Below, piece after piece: positions 18,011 through 28,761 of a stretch of 47,185 bases of DNA (position 1 is the stretch's first letter; every line of letters begins with the position of its first letter). The notes below the pieces were generated by a model. The model was not told the DNA's origin. It saw only the letters and a list, made by a program, of their open reading frames with translations, and did no database searches. Source of the stretch: Acidimicrobiaceae bacterium (lineage in GTDB: Bacteria > Actinomycetota > Acidimicrobiia > Acidimicrobiales > Bog-793); NCBI GenBank assembly GCA_003159795.1, contig PLPK01000017.1, forward strand, positions 1 through 47,185. Direction: 5' to 3'. Made by a program: the position numbers and the translations under genes.

Positions 18011-19021
18011 CTAGCCGAGGAGCGCGGCCGCCTCGTCGCGCTCCGCGACGAGCTCCGCGGCTGACGCCATGATGCGGGACGTCGCGAAGGCGCTGTGCTC
18101 GAGGCCCTCGACAACGTGCCATGTCCTGCTGTCCGAGCGCACGGGGAAGCCGAACTGCAGGCCCTCGGGGATGTCGTACTCACCTCGTGAGACGACGCCG
18201 AGCGAGCACCAGTCGCCCGGTGGCGTCGGATCGATGAGGCTCTTGAACGAGCCGATCGCCGCGTGGGCGGCAGACGCCGCCGACGAGCCGCCGCGGGCGG
18301 CGATAACCACGGCTCCACGGCCCTGGATCATCCGGAGGAACGGGCCCTGCAGCCACTCCTCGTCGTCGATGATCTTCTGGACGGACTCCCCGTCAATGAG
18401 GGCGTTCTCGTAGTCCGGGAACTGCGTCGTCGAGTGGTCCCCCCACGAGGCGAGCCGCGTCACGGCCCGGGGGGGGCGGCCTGCCTTGCGGGCGAGCTGT
18501 GTCCTCGCGCGGTTCTCGTCGAGCCGCGTCATCGCGAACCACCGGTCAGGGGGCACCGACGGGGCGGCCGTGCGGGCGATGAGGCAGTTCGTGTTGCACG
18601 GGTTGCCGACGACGAGGACCCGCACGTCGCTGGCCGCGTGTTCGGCGACGGCGCGGCCCTGCGGGGCGAAGATGCGGCCGTTCACGCCGAGAAGGTCTCG
18701 CCGCTCCATGCCCGGCTTGCGGGGGATCGAGCCCGCGAGGAAGGCGTAGGAGGCCCCCTCGAAGGCGACCCCGAGGTCAGCCGTCGTCTCCACGTCGTTG
18801 AGCAGCCCGAAACAGCAGTCGTCGAGCTCCATGACGATGCCCTCGAGCGTCTTCATCGCCGGCTCGATCTCCAACAGCCGCAGGTTGATCGGCTGGTCGG
18901 GCCCGAACAGGGCCCCCGCCGCCAGCCGGAACAGCAGTGCGTAGCCGATGTTGCCGGCCGCACCGGTCACCGTGACCGTCACCGGGCGCCTGGCGTGGTG
19001 CTCTGCTGGACCCGCCATCAA
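18011..19021 (-). CDS. mdh: Malate dehydrogenase
   Basis: VTVTGAAGNIGYALLFRLAAG; VVGNPCNTNCLIA; MTRLDENRA; ASWGDHSTTQFPDY. Confidence 0.95.
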   Translation of the reverse strand: MMAGPAEHHARRPVTVTVTGAAGNIGYALLFRLAAGALFGPDQPINLRLLEIEPAMKTLEGIVMELDDCCFGLLNDVETTADLGVAFEGASYAFLAGSIPRKPGMERRDLLGVNGRIFAPQGRAVAEHAASDVRVLVVGNPCNTNCLIARTAAPSVPPDRWFAMTRLDENRARTQLARKAGRPPRAVTRLASWGDHSTTQFPDYENALIDGESVQKIIDDEEWLQGPFLRMIQGRGAVVIAARGGSSAASAAHAAIGSFKSLIDPTPPGDWCSLGVVSRGEYDIPEGLQFGFPVRSDSRTWHVVEGLEHSAFATSRIMASAAELVAERDEAAALLG

Positions 19022-19088
19022 TCCGAGGCTAACGGCAGCCCCGCACGATCAGGTCGATGGTGTCTCCTGCTCGCGAGCCCCGGACCGC

Positions 19089-20285
19089 TTAGAGGCGCTC
19101 GACGATCGCGCTGGCGAACTCGCTCGTGCGGACCTCGTGGACGCCCACCATCTGGCGGGCGAAGTCATAGGTCACGATCTTGTCGGCGATCGTCGCCTCT
19201 AAAGCCCGCACGATGTCGGCGGCGGCCTCGTACCAGCCGATGTGCTCGAACATCATCACGCCCGAGAGCAGGAGCGAGCCGGGGTTCACCTTGTCCTGCC
19301 CGGCGTACTTCGGCGCCGTGCCGTGAGTCGCCTCGAACACCCCGTGGCCGGTCACGTAGTTGATGTTGCCGCCCGGGGCGATGCCGATCCCGCCGACCTG
19401 GGCGGCGAGCGCGTCGGAGAGGTAGTCGCCGTTCAGGTTCGTCGTCGCGATGACGTCGAACTCGTCGGGGCGGGTGAGCACCTGCTGGAGTGTGATGTCG
19501 GCGATGGTGTCTTTCACGAGGATCCTCGCCCCGGGATCCCCCTGGCAGTCCTCCCAGGAGACGGCCAAGTCGGCGAACTCGGCGGCGACGAGCTCGTAGC
19601 CCCACGCCCGGAAGGCGCCCTCCGTGAACTTCTGGATGTTGCCCTTGTGCACGAGCGTCACGCTCCGGCGGTGGTGGGCGACGGCGTACTGCAGCGCCGC
19701 CCGCACGAGACGCTGCGAGGCGGTCCGCGAGATCGGCTTGATCCCGATCCCGGAATCGGCTGCCACGTCCCAGCCGAAGTTGGCGGCCAGCCACTCGATG
19801 AGCCGCTTGGCCCCGGCGGAGCCCTCTTCGAGCTCGAGGCCGGCGTAGACGTCCTCGGTGTTCTCTCTGAAGATCACCACATCGACGCGCTCGGGGTGCC
19901 GGACGGGCGAGGGCACGCCCGGGAACCACCGCACCGGCCGCAGGCAGACGTAGAGGTCGAGCATCTGGCGCAGCGCGACGTTGAGCGAGCGAATGCCCCC
20001 GCCGACCGGCGTCGTAAGCGGCCCCTTGATCCCGATCAGGTGGTCCCGGAAAGCGGCGACGGTCTCCTCGGGAAGCCAGCTCCCGGTCTCCCGGTACGCC
20101 TTCTCCCCGGCGAGGACCTCTTTCCAGGCGATCCGCTTGCCGTGCTTTCGGGCCGCGGCGTCGAGGACGGACCGCGCGGCGGGCCAGATGTCGACCCCCG
20201 TGCCGTCACCTTCGATGTAAGGGATGATCGGCTCGTCGGGCACCAGGAGCCGACCGTCCGCCGACTTCGTGATCTTGCCGGGCAT
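19089..20285 (-). CDS. icd: Isocitrate dehydrogenase (NADP-type)
   Basis: [78 protein letters not shown]. Confidence 0.95.
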   Translation of the reverse strand: MPGKITKSADGRLLVPDEPIIPYIEGDGTGVDIWPAARSVLDAAARKHGKRIAWKEVLAGEKAYRETGSWLPEETVAAFRDHLIGIKGPLTTPVGGGIRSLNVALRQMLDLYVCLRPVRWFPGVPSPVRHPERVDVVIFRENTEDVYAGLELEEGSAGAKRLIEWLAANFGWDVAADSGIGIKPISRTASQRLVRAALQYAVAHHRRSVTLVHKGNIQKFTEGAFRAWGYELVAAEFADLAVSWEDCQGDPGARILVKDTIADITLQQVLTRPDEFDVIATTNLNGDYLSDALAAQVGGIGIAPGGNINYVTGHGVFEATHGTAPKYAGQDKVNPGSLLLSGVMMFEHIGWYEAAADIVRALEATIADKIVTYDFARQMVGVHEVRTSEFASAIVERL

Positions 20286-20335
20286 GGCCGGAGCCTACCG
20301 TCGCGCCCTGCCGGCACCCCGGCGAGGGGGGGCGG

Positions 20336-21208
20336 TCAGGCGCGCCTCGGCGCGAGCCCGAGGTTCTCGCAGATGGCGATCGTGGCGCTGACCTGGTTCA
20401 TCGTGTAGAAGTGCAGCCCCGGGACGCCCTGGGCGATGAGGTCACGGCACAGCTCCGTCGCGATCTCGATCCCGGCGGCGCGCACCGCCTCCGGGTCGGG
20501 CGCCGCTGCCTCTATCCGCGCCGTCACCTCGGCCGGGATGGCGGCGCCGGACAGCTCCGCCATGCGGGCGATAGACCTCATGTTCGTGATCGGCATGATC
20601 CCCGGGATGACCGGCTTGTCGACCCCGAGAGCACCGAGGTCCTCGACCAGGCGCAGGTAGTCGGCGACCCGGAAGAAGAACTGCGTGATCGCGAAGTCGG
20701 CGGCGGCGAGCTTGGCGGCGAGATGACGCCGGTCGCTCGCCAGGTCGGGGGCGGCGGGATGGCCCTCGGGGTGGGCGGCGACGGCGACGCAGAACGGCCC
20801 CACCGATTTCACGAGCTCGACGAGATCGACGGCGTGGGCGAGATCGCCTGCCTCGAACGGCGCCGGCACGTCACGGGGCGGATCGCCCCGCACGGCGAGC
20901 ACGTTTTCCACGCCGGCCGCGGCGTAGCGCTCGAGGATCTCGACGAGCTCGCCGCGGCGGTGCGCGAAGCATGCGAGGTGCGCCATCGGCGTCGTCTGTC
21001 CCTGCTGGTGGATCTCGACGACGAGCTCGTGGGTCCGGTCGCGCGTCAAACCCGCGGCGCCGTAGGTGATCGAAGCGAACGTCGGGCGCAGCTCGTACAG
21101 GCGCGGCAGTGACAGGCGCAGGTGTGCGAGTGCCTCCGGCGTCTTCGGCGGCCACAGCTCGATGGAGAGCGAACTCGCACGCCGCAACAGCGCGTCGATG
21201 CGGGCCAT
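20336..21208 (-). CDS. metF: Methylenetetrahydrofolate reductase
   Basis: SIELWPPKTPE; FASITYGAAGLTRD; NVLAVRGDPP; GLHFYTMNQ. Start placed at MARIDALL. Confidence 0.92.
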   Translation of the reverse strand: MARIDALLRRASSLSIELWPPKTPEALAHLRLSLPRLYELRPTFASITYGAAGLTRDRTHELVVEIHQQGQTTPMAHLACFAHRRGELVEILERYAAAGVENVLAVRGDPPRDVPAPFEAGDLAHAVDLVELVKSVGPFCVAVAAHPEGHPAAPDLASDRRHLAAKLAAADFAITQFFFRVADYLRLVEDLGALGVDKPVIPGIMPITNMRSIARMAELSGAAIPAEVTARIEAAAPDPEAVRAAGIEIATELCRDLIAQGVPGLHFYTMNQVSATIAICENLGLAPRRA

Positions 21209-21314
21209 GACGGGCAAGTCTCGCAGCAGCGCCCCGGGCGCGCGCAATCCGGCGACCCAGAGGACGGCCTGCATCGCCAGGGACGCGCCTTTCCCGACCC
21301 GCTACCGTCACGAC

Positions 21315-22586
21315 GTGCCGAAAGCCTTCCGCGTGCTCGCCGAGCGGGATTTCGCCCTGCTGTGGGGCGGTCAGACGGCGTCGATCATCGGCGACGGCGT
21401 CTTCACTGTCGCGCTCGCCCTCGAGACCCTGCGGGTGAGCGACCACGCCAGCACGCTCTCGTACGTCATCGCGGCCCGGGTCGCGCCGACGGTCCTTCTG
21501 CTGCTCGTCGCCGGGGCCGTCGTCGACCGTCTGCCGCGGCGGTTCACGGTCCTCACGGCCGATGTCGTGCGCGGCCTCGCCATCGCCGCCCTCGCCGCCC
21601 TCGTCGTCGCCCACGCGCTCACCATCACGGACCTCATCGCCATCTCAGCCGCCGTCGGCGCGGCCGACGCCTTCTTCTTCCCCGCCTACCAGGCCATCAT
21701 CCCGGAAATCGTGCCGTCGGCCCTGTACCTCGAGGGCAACGCCTTCAACAGTGCCAGCCAGGTCCTCGGGGGGGCACTCATCGGCCCGGCGATCGGCGGG
21801 ATGCTGATCGCGGCCTTCGGCGCGGCGCCCGCCTTCGCCGTCGACGCGGCAAGCTTTTTCGCCAGCGCCCTCTGTGTCGCGGCGATGCGCGCCCGGCCGG
21901 CACCGAAGCCCTCGGGCAAGTCGATGCTCGCCGACGCGCGCGCCGGGCTGCGCTGGACGAGGTCGCAACCCTGGCTGTGGTGGACGATCCTCGCCGCCTC
22001 GGTCGGCAACTTCGCGGCCTTCGCGCCCACCCAGGTCCTGCTCCCACTCCTCATCCGCAACACCCTCCACCAGGGTCCGACGCAGTACGGGCTGGTGTTC
22101 GCCGCCGCCGGGCTCGGCGGTGCCACCGCCTCGGTCGTCGCCATCCGGTTCGGTTCACCCCGCCGGCGCGTGACCGTCATGTGGGCCGGCTGGGCGACGG
22201 GCGCCGTGGCCATCACGGGAATGGGCCTCGCACCGGACGTGCTGGTGGTCGCCGCCCTCGGCGCCGTCGCCTTCGGGCTGCTGCAGTACGGCGGGATGCT
22301 CTGGAACACGATGATGCAGCAGCTCGTGCCGCCCGAGATGCTGGGACGCGCCTCCTCGGTCGACTGGCTGCTGTCGATGTGCCTCTCCCCCGTCGGCATC
22401 CTCGTCGCCGGGATCGCGGCGGCCTCGATCGGGGTGCGCGCGACGCTCATAGCCGGCGGCCTCATCTCGGCCGCGATGGCCTGGGTCGTCTTCCTGCCGG
22501 GCGTGCGGGACCCCGAACGGCAGCTTGCCGCCCCCGCCGGCGCCCCGGGATCCGGCGCCGACGACCCACAGGCCGCCGGCTCCTGA
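21315..22586 (+). CDS. MFS transporter (MFS_3 / enterobactin exporter-like)
   Basis: Start VPKAFRVLAERDFALLWGGQTAS at a GTG; 10-12 hydrophobic helices. Confidence 0.88.
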   Translation: MPKAFRVLAERDFALLWGGQTASIIGDGVFTVALALETLRVSDHASTLSYVIAARVAPTVLLLLVAGAVVDRLPRRFTVLTADVVRGLAIAALAALVVAHALTITDLIAISAAVGAADAFFFPAYQAIIPEIVPSALYLEGNAFNSASQVLGGALIGPAIGGMLIAAFGAAPAFAVDAASFFASALCVAAMRARPAPKPSGKSMLADARAGLRWTRSQPWLWWTILAASVGNFAAFAPTQVLLPLLIRNTLHQGPTQYGLVFAAAGLGGATASVVAIRFGSPRRRVTVMWAGWATGAVAITGMGLAPDVLVVAALGAVAFGLLQYGGMLWNTMMQQLVPPEMLGRASSVDWLLSMCLSPVGILVAGIAAASIGVRATLIAGGLISAAMAWVVFLPGVRDPERQLAAPAGAPGSGADDPQAAGS

Positions 22587-22601
22587 AAGGGCGCGCGACG
22601 G

Positions 22602-23264
22602 TCAGGTCGCGGCGAGGCCCACCTTGCGCCGCGGCCGGCCGAAGCGCATCTGGAGCGCGATTGCGGCCGAGATCACCGCGGCCCACGCGCACCACACCGA
22701 GGCGAATCCGTCGATCGTCAAGTTGGCGATCGTCACGACGGCGATCAGGTTGGCGACGCCGAAGATGACGATCCACCGGTTGCTCGACAGGAGCACCGCC
22801 CCGCAGGTCGCCAGCACGTAGAGCCCGACGAAGATCCCACCGTCACTGAGGTGGACGCTGTAGGCGAGGTGGTAGGGGCGCATCACCACGGTCATCGGCC
22901 CGCGCACCATCGCCGCCAGCAGCACGCCCCCGACGACGGTGCCGACGACGGCGAGGCAGGTCGCGAGGCGTCTTCGCCAGCGCGACGGCTCGATCGCCGC
23001 CACCGCGACCGGCACGAAGATCGGCAGGAAGACGAAGGCCACAATGAGGTAGATCCACAGTGCCGCCCTCCCGAGGCCCGAGGAGACGTGACCCTGCAGG
23101 CTGAACCAGATGACCGCCTCCACGATCTGGTGCGCGCCGAACACCACCGGCAGGGTCGCCAGGGCGAGGTGGCTGGGGCGTCGGTCGATGTGCCGGATGG
23201 CGTCGACGCCGATCCCGCAGATGACGGCACCCCCGATGAGATCAGCCTGAGGCGAGAAGCACAT
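22602..23264 (-). CDS. DUF6629-like integral membrane protein
   Basis: MCFSPQADLIGG N-terminus, about 7 TM helices. Confidence 0.75.
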   Translation of the reverse strand: MCFSPQADLIGGAVICGIGVDAIRHIDRRPSHLALATLPVVFGAHQIVEAVIWFSLQGHVSSGLGRAALWIYLIVAFVFLPIFVPVAVAAIEPSRWRRRLATCLAVVGTVVGGVLLAAMVRGPMTVVMRPYHLAYSVHLSDGGIFVGLYVLATCGAVLLSSNRWIVIFGVANLIAVVTIANLTIDGFASVWCAWAAVISAAIALQMRFGRPRRKVGLAAT

Positions 23265-23336
23265 AGCAGCAAACTATCTCCTCGGACCCGCGACCTGGAA
23301 CGATGTTCGCCGCCCGCTCGGCGGCGGAGGCCTTCG

Positions 23337-24203
23337 CTACCGGTTGGCGTCGAGCCGGCGCTGCGCGGCGCGTACCGCGTTCTCCAGCAGCATCGCCCGG
23401 GTCATCGGCCCGACCCCGCCGAGCCGGGGGGTCATCCACCCGGCGACCTCGGCGACGTCCTCGTCGACGTCGGAGAGCAGCTTGCGCCCCTCCCACGACG
23501 TCCCGGCGCCCACGACGGCGGCTCCCGGCTTCACCATGTCCGCTGTCACGATGCCGGCATGACCGGCAGCGGCGACGACGATGTCTCCCTGCCGCACATA
23601 GGAGGCGAGGTCACCGACCCCGGTGTGGACCACGGTCACGGCGGCGTTGCAACCGGGCCGCTTCAGGGCCAGCAGCAGGGCGAGTGGGCGGCCGATCGTG
23701 AGACCGCGCCCGATGACGACGACGTGCTTGCCCTCGACCGGCACGCCGTAGTGGGCGAGGAGGGCGACAATCCCGGCCGGCGTGCACGGCAGCGGGCCCT
23801 CGACTCCCATCACCAACCGGCCGAGGTTCACCGGGTGGAGGCCGTCGACATCCTTGTCGGGGTCGACGGAGAGCAACGTCGCGAACTCGTCGAGCGCTTC
23901 GGGCAGCGGGACCTGGACAAGGAAGGCGTCGACGGCGGGATTGGCGTTGAACCGGCGAACCGCCGCCAACAGTTCCTCCGCACTCGTGGCCGATCCCAGG
24001 TGTTCGTGGATCGACTCGATGCCGACCTTGGCGCAGTCCTCGTGCTTCAGCGCCACGTAGCGCGCGCTCGCCGGATCGTCGCCGACGAGGATCGTGCCGA
24101 GACCCGGCTGGACGCCGTGGGCGCGCAGGCGCGCGACCTCGGCGTTGACCTCTTCCCGCATCAGTTCGGCGAGCGCCTCGCCGTCGAGCACCTTGGCCGT
24201 CAT
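23337..24203 (-). CDS. folD: Methylenetetrahydrofolate dehydrogenase / cyclohydrolase
   Basis: ILVGDDPASARYVALKHEDC; DVDGLHPVNLGRL; CTPAGIVALL; VVIGRGLTIGRPLALLL. Confidence 0.95.
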   Translation of the reverse strand: MTAKVLDGEALAELMREEVNAEVARLRAHGVQPGLGTILVGDDPASARYVALKHEDCAKVGIESIHEHLGSATSAEELLAAVRRFNANPAVDAFLVQVPLPEALDEFATLLSVDPDKDVDGLHPVNLGRLVMGVEGPLPCTPAGIVALLAHYGVPVEGKHVVVIGRGLTIGRPLALLLALKRPGCNAAVTVVHTGVGDLASYVRQGDIVVAAAGHAGIVTADMVKPGAAVVGAGTSWEGRKLLSDVDEDVAEVAGWMTPRLGGVGPMTRAMLLENAVRAAQRRLDANR

Positions 24204-24326
24204 CCCAGGCACCTCCCGCGCTCCCCGGTGCCCCCGCGGCACACCGCGCGCCGCACCGACCGCACCAGCCACACGCCGGTCACGATAGGCGCCAGGCGGC
24301 GGTGCACCGGCGCCCGGATCAAGCGG

Positions 24327-25850
24327 TCAGTGCCGAAAGTGCCGTTCGCCCGTCAGGAGCATCGCGATCCCCCGCTCGTTCGCCGCGGCGATCACCTCTT
24401 CGTCGTGCAGGGAGCCGCCCGGTTGGACGACGACCGTCACGCCGGCGTCGCAGACGGCATCGAGGGCGTCGCGGAACGGGAAGAAGGCGTCGCTGGCGCC
24501 GGCCCCGCCGACGGCGCGTCCGGCGGCCTTCTCGCCGGCGAGCCGCGCCGAGTCCCGCCGGTTCTGCTGGCCGCACCCCACCCCCACGATCTGGCCGTCC
24601 CTCGCGAGCACGATCGCGTTCGAGGTGGTCCGAGCGCAGACGAGCCACGCCAGCTCGGCGTCCGCGATCTCATCCGCCGTCGGCTGGCGGTCGGTGACGA
24701 CACGCCACGCCCCGGCCTCCACCACTGCCTTGTCCCTTTCCTGGACGAGGAAGCCGCCGGAGAACTGCCGGAAAGCGAGCGGGCCGACGGTCGGCACCGG
24801 CGCCGAGAGCACCCGCATGTTCTTCCGCCGGGTGGCGAACAGCGCGAGCGCCTCGGGCTCATAGCCGTAGGCGACGAGGACATCGGCGAGCGGGCTGGCG
24901 ACGATCGTCTCGGCGAGGGCCTCGTCGATGGTGCCGGGGATCGCGACGATGCCCCCGAAGGCGGACACCGGGTCGGCCTCGAAGGCGCGCCGGTACACGG
25001 TCGCCAGTTCCCCCCCGACGGCAACGCCACAGGGGTTGGCGTGCTTCACGATGACGACCGCGACCTCCGGCGCCTCGAGGGCGAGCACGTCGTGGCAGAG
25101 CAGCCAGGCGGCCTCGGCGTCGAGGAGGTTGACGTACGACAGCTCCCGCCCGCCGTGCTGGGTGACCTTCCCCCACCAGTCGTCGCCGCTCCCCACCCGG
25201 TGGTAGCGGGCACCGCGCTGGTGCGGGTTCTCCCCGTAGCGGAGCTCCTCAGCCCGCACGAGTGCGAGGCCGATCGCGGCGGGCAACCCCACCGGCTCGG
25301 TGTCCGCCGAGGCGAACCAGGCAGTGATGGCGGCGTCGTAGGCGGCGGTGTGGGCGAAGGCCCGCTCGGCGAGGCGACGACGGGTCGCGGCGCTCACGCT
25401 GCCACCGGCCCGGATCTCCTCGAGCACGGGCCCGTAGTCGGCCGGGTCGACGACGACGGCGACGTGGGCGTGGTTCTTGGCCGCGGCCCTGACCATCGTC
25501 GGCCCGCCGATGTCGATCATCTCGACCGAGGGCGACGCCCAGAAGGGGTACAGGTTGCACACGACGAGGTCGATCGGCGTGATCCCACGCGTGGCTAGGT
25601 CCTCGAGATGCGAGGGCTTGGCGCGGTCGGCGAGGATCCCGCCGTGGATCGCGGGGTGGAGCGTCTTCACCCGGCCGTCGAGCATCTCCGGCGCCCCCGT
25701 CACCTCGGCGACGTCGCGGTGCGCGATGCCGGCCTTGTCCAGTTCCGCCGAGGTCCCGCCGCTCGCGATGAGCTCCCAGCCGAGCTCGTCGAGGCCCCGC
25801 GCCAACCCGACGAGGCCCTCCTTGTCGTAGACGGAAAGCAGTGCCCTCAT
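24327..25850 (-). CDS. purH: Bifunctional AICAR transformylase / IMP cyclohydrolase
   Basis: ALLSVYDKEGLVGLARGL; VKTLHPAIHGGILADR; LRYGENPHQRGARY; KHANPCGVAVG; PFRDALDA. Confidence 0.96.
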   Translation of the reverse strand: MRALLSVYDKEGLVGLARGLDELGWELIASGGTSAELDKAGIAHRDVAEVTGAPEMLDGRVKTLHPAIHGGILADRAKPSHLEDLATRGITPIDLVVCNLYPFWASPSVEMIDIGGPTMVRAAAKNHAHVAVVVDPADYGPVLEEIRAGGSVSAATRRRLAERAFAHTAAYDAAITAWFASADTEPVGLPAAIGLALVRAEELRYGENPHQRGARYHRVGSGDDWWGKVTQHGGRELSYVNLLDAEAAWLLCHDVLALEAPEVAVVIVKHANPCGVAVGGELATVYRRAFEADPVSAFGGIVAIPGTIDEALAETIVASPLADVLVAYGYEPEALALFATRRKNMRVLSAPVPTVGPLAFRQFSGGFLVQERDKAVVEAGAWRVVTDRQPTADEIADAELAWLVCARTTSNAIVLARDGQIVGVGCGQQNRRDSARLAGEKAAGRAVGGAGASDAFFPFRDALDAVCDAGVTVVVQPGGSLHDEEVIAAANERGIAMLLTGERHFRH

Positions 25851-26500
25851 CGCCGCCCCCTCTCATCAGTCGTTGCCCCGGTCCCGTCCGGCGCCGCGCC
25901 GATCGAGGCGATGAACGCCCGGATCGTCGCCGGATACAGGCGCCGTTCGACCCCTTTGATGCGCTCGTGCAAGGTCGCCTCCGTATCGCCGGGGTAGACG
26001 GGCACGCGCTCCTGGGCGAGGATCGGGCCGTCGTCGACCTCGCTCGTCGCGAGGTGCACCGTGCAACCCGTCGCCGTCTCGCCGGCCGCCAGCACCATCG
26101 GCACGGCGTGCCAGCCCCTGTACGCCGGCAGGAGCGACGGGTGGGTGTTGAGGACGCGGCCTTCGAAGACGGGGAAGAAGGCGGGGCCGAGCACGGTCGC
26201 GAACCCCGCCATCGCGACGGTGCCGACGCGGTGCGCCGCGAGCGCCTCGACGAGCGCCACCGTGTAGGCCTCCCGGTCGAACGACGCCGAGAAGTCCCGC
26301 CGTTCGACAGCCGCGACCGGGATCTGCGCCGCCTCGGCGATCTGGACCGCCCGGCACGGCCGGTCGACCCCGACGACGACGATCGGCAGTCCCGCGGCGA
26401 TCAGCGCCTCGAGGATCGTCCCGGTCCCCGAGGCGAGCACGGCGAGGCGACGGCGCGGGTCTTCCGCCACCGTCCCGTGCGCCGGCTCAGGCGAGGCCAC
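25847..26500 (-). CDS. purN: Phosphoribosylglycinamide formyltransferase
   Basis: LAVLASGTGTILEALI; GFATVLGPAFFPVFEGRVLNTHPSLLPAYRG; ATGCTVHLATSEVDDGPILAQERVPV. Confidence 0.95.
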   Translation of the reverse strand: MASPEPAHGTVAEDPRRRLAVLASGTGTILEALIAAGLPIVVVGVDRPCRAVQIAEAAQIPVAAVERRDFSASFDREAYTVALVEALAAHRVGTVAMAGFATVLGPAFFPVFEGRVLNTHPSLLPAYRGWHAVPMVLAAGETATGCTVHLATSEVDDGPILAQERVPVYPGDTEATLHERIKGVERRLYPATIRAFIASIGAAPDGTGATTDERGRR

Positions 26501-27374
26501 GGACGACTCTCACCATCAGCTCGCCGGCCTCGGAGGGGTTGCGCGCGACGCGCGCGCCGCACGCCTCGAGCGCCGCGATCTTGGCCTGCGCCGTCCCGGT
26601 ATGGCCCGAGACGATCGCCCCGGCGTGGCCCATCGTCCGGCCGGGCGGGGCCGTCACCCCGGCGATGTAGGCGACGACCGGTTTCGTCATCGACTCGGCG
26701 ATGAACCGGGCGGCCAGCTCCTCGTCGGACCCGCCGATCTCGCCGATCAGCATCACCGCTGCCGTCTCGGGATCGTCCTCGAAAGCGGCGAGCACGTCGG
26801 TGAACGACGTCCCGGGAACCCGGTCGCCACCGATCCCGACGCAGGTCGTCTGGCCGACGCCCTGCTGGGACAGCTCGTGCAGCGCCTGGTAGGTGAGGGT
26901 GCCCGAGCGCGACACGATGCCGACGGGGCCGCCCGGCAGGGCGATCTCCCCGGCGGTGATGCCGATGTTGCACTTGCCGGGTGAGATCACGCCGGGGCTG
27001 TTCGGCCCGATGAGCCGGCAGCCCGGGTACTCCCGCCGCAAAAGGTTGTAGAGCAGCGCCTCATCCTTGGCGGGGATGTGTTCGGTGATGCAGACCACGA
27101 GGGCGATCCCGGCCGCGGCGGCCTCGAGGACGGCACTGGGCGCGCCGAGCCGGGGAACGGCGACGAAGCTCGCGTTCGCCCCCGTCGCGGCGACCGCCCC
27201 GGCGACGGTGTCGAAGATCGGGATCCCCGCGAGGGAGCCGCCCCCCTTGCCCGGCGTGACCCCCGCGACCACCTTCGTACCGTAGGCGCGGTTGCGAAGC
27301 CCGTGGAAACTCCCCTGGCTCCCCGTCAGGCCCTGCACGACCACGAGCGTGTTCTCGTCGGCGAAGATGCTCAT
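26487..27374 (-). CDS. sucD: Succinyl-CoA synthetase alpha subunit
   Basis: VQGLTGSQGSFHGLRNRAYGTKVVAGVTPGKGG; GPNSPGVISPGKCNIGI; GHAGAIVSGHTGTAQAKI. Start trimmed from ORF 26487..27863. Confidence 0.95.
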   Translation of the reverse strand: MSIFADENTLVVVQGLTGSQGSFHGLRNRAYGTKVVAGVTPGKGGGSLAGIPIFDTVAGAVAATGANASFVAVPRLGAPSAVLEAAAAGIALVVCITEHIPAKDEALLYNLLRREYPGCRLIGPNSPGVISPGKCNIGITAGEIALPGGPVGIVSRSGTLTYQALHELSQQGVGQTTCVGIGGDRVPGTSFTDVLAAFEDDPETAAVMLIGEIGGSDEELAARFIAESMTKPVVAYIAGVTAPPGRTMGHAGAIVSGHTGTAQAKIAALEACGARVARNPSEAGELMVRVVRGLA

Positions 27375-28522
27375 CGGCCGGCTCCCGCCGCCAGCTCGAC
27401 GGCGCGCTGGGCGGCCGCGAGCATCGTCGGTGCCATGACCAGTCGGTCCGACAGGTGGGGCTCGAGGAGCGCGTGCGCCGCGGCGGCGTGCGTCCCGTCG
27501 AGGCGAACGACGATCGGCGAGGCGAGCTGCACACGACCCAGCGCGTCGAGGACGCCGCGTGCCACGTCGTCGCAGCGGACAATGCCCCCGAAGACGTTGA
27601 CGAGGATGGCCCGCACCTTGGTGTCCGAGTTGACCACCTCGAGGGCGTCCGTCATGGCCTCGGCATCCGCCGCGCCCCCGATGTCGAGGAAGTTCGCCGC
27701 CGCCCCGCCGGCTTGGCTCACGACGTCGAGCGTGCTCATCGCGAGCCCCGCCCCGTTGGCGATGATGCCGACGGACCCGTCGAGGCTGACGTAACTCAGG
27801 CCCTTCGCGCGCGCCGCCAGCTCGCGGGGATCGTCCGGTTCCGCCTCGGCGAACTCGGACCACTCGGGATGACGGAACGCCGCCTCGTCGTCGAGCGTGA
27901 CCTTGGCGTCGAGGGCGCGGACCTCGCCGGTCGTCGTGACGATGAGCGGGTTGATCTCGACGAGATCAGCGTCGCCTTCGATGTAGCAGCGGTAGAGCCG
28001 GGAGATCACGTCGGTGACTCCCTCTCGCGCCTCGGCACCGATCCCGGCGGCCGAGGTGAGCGTCTGCGCGTCGCTCGCCGAGAGCCCGTCGAGCGGGTTG
28101 ATCTCGAGTCGCGCGATCGCCCCCGGGTCCTTCTCGGCAACGTCTTCGATGTCGATGCCTCCTCTGGCGGAGACCATCGCGAGGTGGAGTTTGGCGGCAC
28201 GGTCGAGGGCAAAGCCCACGTAGTACTCGTGGGCGATCTCGGCGGCCGTCTCGACCCAGAGCCGTCTGACGGTGTGGCCCTTGATCACGAGACCGAGGAT
28301 CGCCTCGGCGTGCGACGCCGCCTCCGCAGGGTCGGCCGCGACTCTTACGCCGCTGGCCTTGCCCCGGCCACCGGTCTTCACCTGCGCCTTCAAAACGACG
28401 GGATAGCCGAGCTCGTCGCTTGCCGCAACCGCCGCGTCGACGGTGTCGGCGATCGTGCCGCGCCCGACGGGGATGCCGAAGCGGGCGAGGTACCGCTTGC
28501 CCTGGTACTCGTAGAGATCCAC
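27371..28522 (-). CDS. sucC: Succinyl-CoA synthetase beta subunit
   Basis: VDLYEYQGKRYLARFGIPVGRG; VVLKAQVKTGGRGKASGV; NGAGLAMSTLDVV; NVFGGIVRCDDVARGV. GTG start at 28522. Confidence 0.95.
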   Translation of the reverse strand: MDLYEYQGKRYLARFGIPVGRGTIADTVDAAVAASDELGYPVVLKAQVKTGGRGKASGVRVAADPAEAASHAEAILGLVIKGHTVRRLWVETAAEIAHEYYVGFALDRAAKLHLAMVSARGGIDIEDVAEKDPGAIARLEINPLDGLSASDAQTLTSAAGIGAEAREGVTDVISRLYRCYIEGDADLVEINPLIVTTTGEVRALDAKVTLDDEAAFRHPEWSEFAEAEPDDPRELAARAKGLSYVSLDGSVGIIANGAGLAMSTLDVVSQAGGAAANFLDIGGAADAEAMTDALEVVNSDTKVRAILVNVFGGIVRCDDVARGVLDALGRVQLASPIVVRLDGTHAAAAHALLEPHLSDRLVMAPTMLAAAQRAVELAAGAGR

Positions 28523-28761
28523 GAACCCGCCTCCTCGGTGCCGATCCAGTACGCCCGCTTCCTCAGGACCGGCGCAACCGTGGGGTCGCCGACGACGAAT
28601 CCCCGCCGGAGCGATCCTATAAAGAACGTGCGGGGAGGAGCTCCCCTGCCCGTTCGGACAGGTGACCCGGTGAACGGTCCCACAGTCCGCCATCGTCTGC
28701 GTACCAGCTCCCCGTGCCGCCCCAGCGGGCGGTCCAGGTACCGACTCGATAAGGTCCGGTC

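Noticed and set aside
22851-25598. 915-aa plus-strand ORF
   Set aside because: Antisense shadow of folD/purH; no protein-like motifs.
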